Assembly (NCBI GenBank): GCA_024195585.1
Contig: SWBL01000098.1
Span: 62,001-126,000 of the forward strand
Direction of reading: 5' to 3'
Origin: Aureobasidium sp. EXF-3400
Taxonomy: Eukaryota > Ascomycota > Dothideomycetes > Dothideales > Saccotheciaceae
DNA length: 64,000 nt
In this document: piece by piece, positions 56,657 to 64,000 of the stretch
Numbering within the stretch: the first letter of the stretch is position 1
How the letters are laid out: each line of letters opens with the position of its first letter
Notes under the pieces: generated by a model
What the model saw: the letters and a program-made list of their open reading frames with translations, nothing else
What the model was told of the DNA's origin: nothing
The model's database searches: none
Position numbers and translations under genes: made by a program

Positions 56657-57418
56657 ATGCCTACCAAAGCAGAACTAGTTAGCGAGATCTATCTCTTACT
56701 CGCGGCTATCCACCTCCATGGTTTCGTCATGAGTCAAGAGATGGCATCAAGGATCTTTGATCGCTGGCGTACGTTTACAATTTTCAATTACACTTGACAT
56801 GCAGACACGCTAACTTGTTGTATAGCAGTTGTCATAGGCGAACGTCCAGACAGCCCCGAAGACATCATAGACAACTTCAACGCTATCTTACAGCAGGTAA
56901 ATGGATCTTCCATTCCAAGTCAACCTAATTCCACTTACCTGACTGTACTGCTATAGAGGCCCGCAAGAATCCTCGCTAAAGATCCTGCAGAACATGTTGC
57001 AAAGACAGAGACACCCGAACACTCTCAGAGTGAGAAAGTCGTCGAGAAAGTCATCAAAGACAGCAGCAAGATCGAACCATCCCGTACCCACAAACCTGTC
57101 AAGAACAGCAACAAAGATAAAGACACACCCTCGCCCTTCAGTCTGGCCAGTCACTCCAGAAAGCCAACATTCAAATCTACACCCAAAGTCACATCCAAGA
57201 TCGCATCCAAAACCACATTCAAAGCCACTCCCATTCCCACTCCTCGCACCGCCAAACTTGAAGTCCCAGCCACCATCCACAAAAAGGAACCCACCGACGA
57301 ACCATCTCTAGCCATCAAACCAATCTTTGCCGTCAAAAGAGATTTCATCAACTTGGCCGACGACATTTCTAGCGATGAGGAGGATGACACGCCCTCGAAG
57401 AAGCCCAGAATGGGATAG
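56657..57418 (+). CDS. Unknown nuclear protein, head-to-head paralogue of the 55450 gene
   Basis: Three exons: 56657-56768, 56826-56896 (71 nt) and 56957-57418; 214 residues. The ATG-started part of exon 1 is only 37 codons and exon 3 has no early ATG, so the gene is only visible after splicing. N-terminal domain: AELVSEIYLLLAAIHLHGF, then ASRIFDRW, then SPEDIIDNFNAILQQ. Intron 1 follows the Trp codon in phase 1 and intron 2 is phase 0, both as in the divergent neighbour. The long tail is Lys/Ser/Thr/Pro-rich with KTETPEHSQSEK, several TPK/TPxP sites and a closing FINLADDISSDEEDD (191-205, SUMO-interacting-like) plus SKKPRMG. Likely nuclear; function unknown. Confidence 0.75.
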
Positions 57419-57710
57419 AGAGTACCTACCTCTGCTTTGCCTGTTTCGCTATCGTATGAAGAGAGGTGTGGATGAAGGTGAAAGTGAGTGAGCTGTCTAC
57501 AACAAGTGAGGGAGGAAGCTAACCATGCTGCGGGATTTCGAAGGAAGCAACGATGGACCGATGAATGTCGAACGGAGAACAGAAGGAAGTCAGGAAGCAA
57601 AAACGCGTTTCGTATGTAAAAGTCGTGGTATCAAAAATGTAAACTCCAAAAGCCTTGCGCCGCAAAACCCCAATGTTCAAACAAAATCACCAACTTGATC
57701 AAGCCTTTGG

Positions 57711-60700
57711 TTACTCGATCAAGTCATCGTCATCATCCGCCATACTATCCATCAATGCCTGAACATCCTTATCATCAGCCATACCACTGAAATCATAGTC
57801 CTCCATTTCCTCATCAATATCCATTCTCGTGCCCTCAGCATCCGGATCTTCGATTCGCGTAGACTCGAGTTCTCGCCTTAACTGTGCATTGACAGGATCA
57901 TTCTCAGCATCGGCTTCAACCTCTGTGGCTTCTTCTTCCTCCTCTTCTCTTACTTCTGCGCCTGTCACGGACTGTGCTGTCTCATCGAAATCTGTTCGTT
58001 GCACAACAGTCGCGTCTTCGATTACAGTTTCTTCGCCACCGTGGCCACCTCTTTCTGCTGTTGCGATGTCGTGCATGAGTTTGAGTAGTGTTGTTTGCAT
58101 CTTGGTGAGAGCGTTGCGACTAGTCGCATCGGAAGCAACCTTGGACTCGATCGCTTCTGCGACTAGCTCGAGGACGGTACGGAGGAGTCCAGGATCCGGA
58201 GAAGAGACGGACAGGTGAAGCTTGCTCAACATCGAGAACAAGACTTTGCGTTCGTCCTCTGCAATTGAGAGTTAGCGCAATATCTAAGTTAATATAAGGG
58301 CAGAAGCACTTACTGCTTGTTTGACTGGTCACCAGCTTTTCGAGTATCTGCTCTGCAAGCACGAAGTGGATCATGTCGCTGTCGGGAGCAGCTCCCTCTT
58401 CTACTCTGAGCCTGCCAGTCTTTGCTTCTTCGCTGCTGCCGATAACCTTTCGGGGGTCTGTCCAATCGACAAGCATGCCACCGACCACACTCAGTGTTAC
58501 CATTTCGCTCTCTTCAACATCCTCATCTTCGATGAAAGCTTCTCTGAGAGCAGCAAGGCGGGCAATGACTCCTGTGGCGATGGTGGCCATTCTCTCTGCG
58601 TTCGCTGCTCTTGAATGGCAGTATACCGGCAGGAAGTATGTCAGTGCTTGTCTGAGGGATGCATTGTTGCTGGTCTCTGGATCGAAGAATGCAATGACCA
58701 AGCCCTTGAGCAAGTCGGGATCAGTGATCAACTGAGAAAGCATGAGCTTTGACAAGGCCGATGCGCCAGTCGACTGAACATCCACATCTTCCGACTTCAA
58801 CGACTTGGAGAAGGTCTTAAGAACAGGCTTGAGAAGTGGTGATGGCTCGGTACCGGAAACTGTGGCAGACGTCTCGTCGCCATCTCCTGATGATGCAACA
58901 GGGGCGAGTAATGATGGATGTGTTGTGAGGATATCTGTGATTATCTGAAGTGCAATAGTTTGCAAAGATGCGTGGCCCTTGGCGAAACAATGCAAGAAGA
59001 GGGTAATGTTCTCTTGCGCAAGGTTCTATTATGAATTAGTGACAAGTCATCCGAACGATGTTGTGATACATACCTTTCCAAGTAAGCAGCAAAGGCCCAG
59101 ACAGACCAGACCGCGCTCTCTTATGGGCGCTTCCTGGCTTCTAACGGCGGGAATGACGAGGTTATTGAGCATAGTCACTAGATGGACAGTCTGCTCGAGC
59201 TCGCATTGGATGTTCTGAAGCATGCATTGTGCGATGTGCAGGCATTTCATGTTGACCATGATTTCACGGATGGCCTTTTCCTCATCGTCGTCTTCCTCTT
59301 CCTCATCATCATTATTCGAGTGTTTAGAGTTTTTACCTCGTTTCGCTGAATCATCGTTGCTGACTTCACTCCTGGCGGAATGGAAACTCTCTTCTCCTGT
59401 CGAGCTCTTTGTCTTGTCGGCTTCGTCACCCATGATAGTATCATGAACTTCAGCAATGGCCTCAAGAACAATGCCACAGAAATCACTCTCGCCTTTGTCG
59501 CTTCGATCGTCTCCGCTGACTAGACGTAGTGTTTCTACGGCAAGTCTGGTCGACTCTTCCGGTAGTTCAGGCATGGTAAGAGCCTCGCGCATGAGGCCAA
59601 ACATCTTTCTACGACCAACTTCGTCGCTGTAGTCAAAGCTGATGGCCATGTGAAGCATTTGCTCAACGATGAATTCGCGCTGAACGCTCTCTTCTTCCAT
59701 GTCTTCATCGCCATCTCCATCCGGTCCACCAGAAGCAGCTCCACGCACGCACTCGATCAGCTTGTTGATCTGGATCTCGAGCAGGAAACCAAACTTTGTA
59801 ACTTCGGGCATCTTCATCTCCAGCATGTCCAGTAGTCTTCCGTCTCCTTGAGCATCTTTGGCGCGGCAATAATCGTTGAATGTGCGAGCAACGAAAACGC
59901 TCTCTGGGGAGATTTCGTCCCAAAAGGCTTCAGAGTCGAAAGAGACGTATTCTCTGTAGTCAGGACGACCGTCCCAGAACTCGCTCATGGCTTCGAGTGC
60001 CACACCTCCGGTGTTTCCAGAGTTTGCGACGTCGATGCGCTCGAGCAATTCGAGAAGAGCTTCGAGGCTAGGATCGGCGGCTTTTGTGACACCAGGCTTC
60101 TTCTTGCCATCTTCCGTCTCATGTTCCGGGGCAGTGGCTGCGGGCAGCGCGGCGCAGTCCTCGATCCAGCGTTCTCGGAACAGACGAGCAGTGGCTTTGC
60201 GGACCGTCTCGTCGCGATCGCGGAGACCCCATCGGAGCAGCTTCTCTCTGTGGGTCAGACTGAGATGTCTGAAATCGCCCAAAGCAGGCAGAAGACGAGC
60301 ATACAATGCGCGTCGTGTTGCAGCATCCAAGTCTCTTGCGCGTTCGAGTAGGTATGGGAGGGTTGTCGGTGTGAGGGGCAGGTTGAGGAGGAGGGCGCGG
60401 CGGACTTCGGCGGAAGGGTCGTTCTGTAGGACGTTGAGCAGTTTCTCCAAGACGCCGGAGCTGGAATCGTCATCGTCGCTATCTTCGTCCTGCTGGTCCT
60501 CGTCGAGCTCGGCAGCAAGACGACTCAAGCCGTATATGGCGTGCATTCGGACCGATGACTCCTTGTCGTGAATGCGCTTGAGCAGGGCTAGACGAAGCAG
60601 GTGGAACATGTGGTCGTCCAGAGTATCGAGAGTGTTGATGATGTGAGCGCTAATCTGAGTGGCTCTAAATCGCACAATCTTGTCTTTGGTCGAGAGGAGC

Positions 60701-61197
60701 TGTAACAGAGTGTTTAGAATGGCGTTGGTCAGGCGTGAGGTAGGCGTCTCTGGTAGAGCGCCATCTTGATCAGCCACAAGTTGGTTGTCCTTCTCGCTGG
60801 CTACTCGCAAGAAGATGCCCAGGAACTTGACAATACGATCGCCGACGGTCTCGCTCTTCTTGATCGGCAGGACGCGCAAGACACAGCGGACGACCTCTGT
60901 GTTGAACTCATCCTCGTCGTTGTCGTACTCGGCCTGCTTCTTCTTGGAGCTCAGAGGTTCGTAACAGCAGGCCTCTTGGATCTTTCGCAGGTTGATGACG
61001 AGTTTTCGGTGGCCAGTATTTGACTTCTGAGCATCTGAGAAGACAGCAGCGACATGGTTTCGCAGCTTTGTGGTTGGCCCTTCGTCGGGAATGTTGCTGG
61101 CGGGCGATGAGGCAGCAGCTCTGACGGTTCGCGAGGTTCGTGGTTTTGATGCAGCAGCGGCGGCTTTGGCTGATGAGCCGGCAACTCTTCCAGGCAT
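57711..61197 (-). CDS. YCG1: Condensin subunit 3 (CAP-G/Ycg1/Cnd3)
   Basis: Three exons: 61197-59074, 59025-58314 and 58258-57711, with introns of 48 nt (phase 0) and 55 nt (phase 1); 1127 residues, normal for fungal CAP-G. The apparent frame starts at GTG 61215; the ATG is at 61197. This HEAT-repeat subunit pairs with Brn1 in condensin I and binds DNA. Recognised by FLGIFLRVAS, IVRFRATQISAHIINTLD, DKESSVRMHAIYGLSRLAAE, DPSAEVRRALLLNLPLTP, RDRDETVRKATARLF, and the later LAQENITLFLHCFAKGH and LRQALTYFLPVY. An acidic loop (EDSDDDDSSS) sits between HEAT repeats near 235. The C-terminus is strongly acidic (VEADAEND, DMDIDEEMEDY), ending DDDDDLIE. Confidence 0.93.
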
Positions 61198-61780
61198 TGT
61201 TGTCGTAGATGGCACTCACATGCGTGAAGCAGAAGGAAACAACAGCCGCCTTGTAAACAAAGAAAGACCATCCGACCGTGGAGAAGCCACGGCTACAACT
61301 GCCATACTTTGATACAGTATCCCGACCACATATGGCAACTATAGCCGTCCTCTTCCTTGGAACTTCAAATGTTCCCTGTGTACGAAGAGGATGATGATAT
61401 CAAGCATATAACCAACCATTCTACTTTACTCTAACTACAACAAAAGCAACCTCGCAGAAAAAAAACAAATGCTGAAAACAACGATAGATATAGATTATCG
61501 ATACATATGTAAAACAAAAACTCAACAAGAACGAGAAACCAGCCGCCCTAGAAAAGAAAAAAAGAAAAATACCATGCCAAATAACAGCCAAAAGAAATGT
61601 CATCAACATATGCTGTACCGCACTTCCTCCTGTATGTTTGGCGAGTCTTGCCCCCCAAACCCAAAATGACTCCGCCATGATTGATCGTCTCGCCCTAGAC
61701 GCCCCTGAAGAAAATTCTCCCATGCACTAACGCCGGTTCCCATGCTTTTCTTTGGACCATATCTGTGCAATGCTGATGTC
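61198..61780. other. Intergenic region
   Basis: About 580 nt containing the condensin gene promoter and the 3' flank of the histidine kinase gene, with A-rich patches at 61460-61580. No further gene seen. Confidence 0.5.
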
Positions 61781-64000
61781 TCAAGTCCTGCTTGCTCCGC
61801 CGCTCGTTTCAGCAGCCGCTTGAGAAGCAGTCTTTTTGATCTGCGCGACGGCAGGGAAGTACTCCTTGATACCCTTATCCAGCGTCTTCAACCCGAGCGG
61901 TTTGACGTAAAACTCATCAGCTCCGGCTGAGAAGCTGTTTTGCTTGTCAGCCAAAGTATCCTGGCCCGTTACGATGAACAATGCTGATCTAGGCAATGCT
62001 TTTTCCTTTTCTATTTCACGGATCCGCCGCGTTGCTTCGATGCCATCGCATACTGGCATTTGAAGATCCATGAGGATAAGGTTGATGGGTTGTGCGTCCA
62101 GGGACGACTCGAACACACTAACTGCTTCTGTGCCGTCCATGGCGGTGAGGTATTTGATTTTGCGCTTCTCGCAGTACATGCGCATGATGCGTAAATTGAC
62201 GACATTGTCATCAACCAGAAGAGCCATCGGCTCTGCATCAGCTGGGTCGATACCGTCTTCTGTTCCAGATGTGCGGTGAGCATCGTTGCGATTAGCCAAT
62301 CCTGTGGCGGTTTCGCCAGCTTCAGGATCAGAGTGTAGTCGCTTGTAGACGGAGTCGAGTTCCGTAGTGATCTCCTCTAGACGAGATGTCAGGAAAGGTC
62401 CCGAGAAGAAACGCACTTCGTGAGCGCCATGAAGTCTCTCTATAGATGCACCAGCAGGTACCAGACACACGGCAACTTGCCTCGTGTCGATTTGCGAGAC
62501 GTAGCGACGGAACTCATCCGCATCCGGGGTGTAGGTCAATATGATGAAGGAGTCCTCGGGCGTCTCTGCATCGTCGAACCCGTGGTGAGTTAGATAGGAT
62601 GCAAAATGTAGTACAAGCTCTGGTCGCTGCGACTTGGCTGGTACAACGTGGAATCTCCTAGAGATGTCTTTGAGATCTGCGTCGAATGGTACTGGCCGCT
62701 TGACCGGACAAGCAAATCCGGGGTTGAGGAACTGGGCGCGGAACAATGATCCATGATCATCTCCGCCTTGTTTGGAAGATACCAATGTTACACTGCCGTT
62801 CATAGAATTGGCGATCTTCGCCGATAGAGTGAGGCCAAGTCCTGCACCTCTTGTGTGTGTATCGACCTTCTCATAGGCTTCGAATATTCGTTCCTGGTCC
62901 TCGAGAGCAAGACCACATCCAGTGTCCTTGATCTCAAAGATCAGTTTTGTGTAGTCAGTAGATGCCATTATAACAACAATGACAGCTCCGGCGTCAGTAT
63001 ATGATAGAGCGTTCTGAATAAGCGCCTGGATACACTCCTTTAAGAGAGAAAGGTCCATGACTATCATGCTTTCATCACTTCCGAGTCTGTTTTCGAACAT
63101 AACAGAGATCTCTGATAGCTCGTGCTCAGGGATTGACTGCTGCACTTCGTATATGATCTCTGCTTCGATCAAATTGAGGCTCAAGAGCGAAGCCGGTTGT
63201 ATGGAGCCGCCAGTCTCTTCAGCCCAACGGTTGAGTTTGAGCATGTTATTGACAGTAGACATGAGTTCTCGGCCAGAATCGCGGATGGCACCGAGGACGG
63301 AAGAGGGGTTTAGCCCGGATACACCGGCTGAGAGCATGTCCCGGCTCGCCAGCTCTTCAAAGAGCAATTCACATGAGCCCAAGACACCGTGGATAGCTGT
63401 TCATACATAGTTAGACAGGAAATTACAGGCAAGTAGTGGGGGTCTTACGTGTTCTTAGCTGATGAGTTATGCCTCTGAGGAAGGCCTCCTTGGCTGTTAG
63501 CGCCTCCCTAAGCCGGGTTTCTTGAGTAGAGTCTGCCATCAGACTCGCGCATTTTTCCAGAAACCATGAATCCACATCGTCAAAGACGAACTGGACATTT
63601 CTTGATGCAAGAACAAGGTATTTAGTGGTTGGAAATCTCTGACATGGGTGTGCAATTGCACGGATGGTAGCTTCCGAAGTAAGTTGAGCGTGATTATGAG
63701 TGACGATCAGATTTTCAATGAGTTCCGAGTCTTCCCATAGACCGTCCTGGAAGTCATCGAAGTTGACCGGGGTGTGGTTGGGCAGAGAAACTGTGTTATT
63801 GGGAGGAGCGTCTTGGATGTCAACGACAGCGTCAGGATAGACCTGGGCAAGAATATCAAAGACATGATCCTTGACGGCACCAGGGGAGGTGAGTTTGTGT
63901 GTTTGGGCGACAAGATCGGCCATGACTTGACGCTGTTGTCTGCGGGCTTCCCTCGCGCGGGCTACTATCTCGCTTGTAATCATGTCGGCGAAACGGACCA
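61781..64000 (-). CDS. Hybrid histidine kinase with receiver domain (5' partial)
   Basis: Two exons within the window, from beyond 64000 to 63449 and 63396-61781; the 52-nt phase-1 intron splits the H-box. Autophosphorylating sensor kinase: the spliced H-box is AFLRGITHQLRTPIHGVLG, followed by an N-box (CIQALIQNALSYTDAG), G1 (FEIKDTGCGLALED), F-box and G2 (GAGLGLTLSAKIA), and a C-terminal receiver domain with LLVDDNVVNLRIM, LILMDLQMPVCDG (phospho-acceptor Asp) and EFYVKPLG. Before the H-box is a GAF-like region of which the last about 180 residues are visible (DLVAQTHKLTSPGAVKDHVF, then FVFDDVDSWF). The ATG at 63983 is probably internal, since the frame is open to the edge. It feeds a multistep phosphorelay to Ypd1; the stimulus is unknown. 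The C-terminal tail after the receiver is only about 20 residues. Confidence 0.92.

Noticed and set aside
61198..61215. GTG start of condensin subunit at 61215
   Set aside because: The first ATG in frame at 61197 is used instead.

Overview
The window is nuclear DNA of a filamentous ascomycete (Pezizomycotina; probably a dothideomycete, which is inference). The case rests on many short introns (about 46-65 nt with GT..AG ends and CTRAY branch points), fungal-only genes such as RTT109, PTH11/SAT4-type rhodopsin-domain membrane proteins, a GPI-anchored wall-type protein, an NCS1 cytosine/purine permease and a hybrid histidine kinase. I assembled 25 well-supported protein genes by reading splice sites, plus one small gene and two doubtful coding regions. 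I saw no rRNA, tRNA, CRISPR array or intact transposon.

Layout. 1-5.5 kb: MSH2 (minus, cut by the left edge) diverges from a multidomain RNA-repair protein across a 0.7 kb promoter carrying an MCB/MBF-like cluster. 7.8-13.5 kb: a rhodopsin-domain membrane protein, complex I subunit NDUFS6, a YjbQ/UPF0047 protein and a His-rich unknown protein. 14-23.3 kb: a short-chain dehydrogenase, RTT109, two mitochondrial ribosomal proteins (mL57, bL27m) tail to tail, a second rhodopsin-domain protein and a 78-residue protein. 25.6-31.3 kb: a TmpA-like membrane flavoprotein diverging from an AMP-forming acyl/aryl ligase. 31.5-34.9 kb: an unknown conserved-looking protein and a KEN-box nuclear protein. 34.9-45.1 kb: a gene-poor stretch with one GPI protein, one small Ser-rich protein, a degenerate tandem repeat, a possible decayed gene and palindromes. 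45.1-53.6 kb: SUA5, a pyroglutamyl-peptidase-like protein, a GNAT acetyltransferase and an NCS1 permease. 55.4-57.4 kb: two head-to-head genes with matching exon structure. 57.7-64 kb: condensin subunit YCG1/CND3 and a hybrid histidine kinase cut by the right edge.

Most promising items. (1) The 945-residue protein at 2710-5547 carries, in order, a 2H phosphoesterase-like region, a helical region, a CX5R dual-specificity phosphatase, a P-loop polynucleotide-kinase-like domain and an RNA ligase: a one-chain RNA-end healing and sealing machine with the reverse domain order of yeast Trl1 plus an extra phosphatase. (2) The divergent gene pair at 55450-57418 looks like an ancient local duplication: same intron phases, an identical 71-nt second exon, and a SUMO-interacting-like motif in each protein. 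(3) The pyroglutamyl peptidase homologue lacks the catalytic histidine. (4) The TmpA-like and AMP-ligase genes sit side by side, and I recall these activities being fused in other fungal proteins.

Several genes need splicing to be seen correctly (GNAT C-terminus, NDUFS6, the 214-residue protein at 56657, the GPI protein). Where an apparent reading frame begins at GTG or TTG I moved the start to the first sensible ATG.
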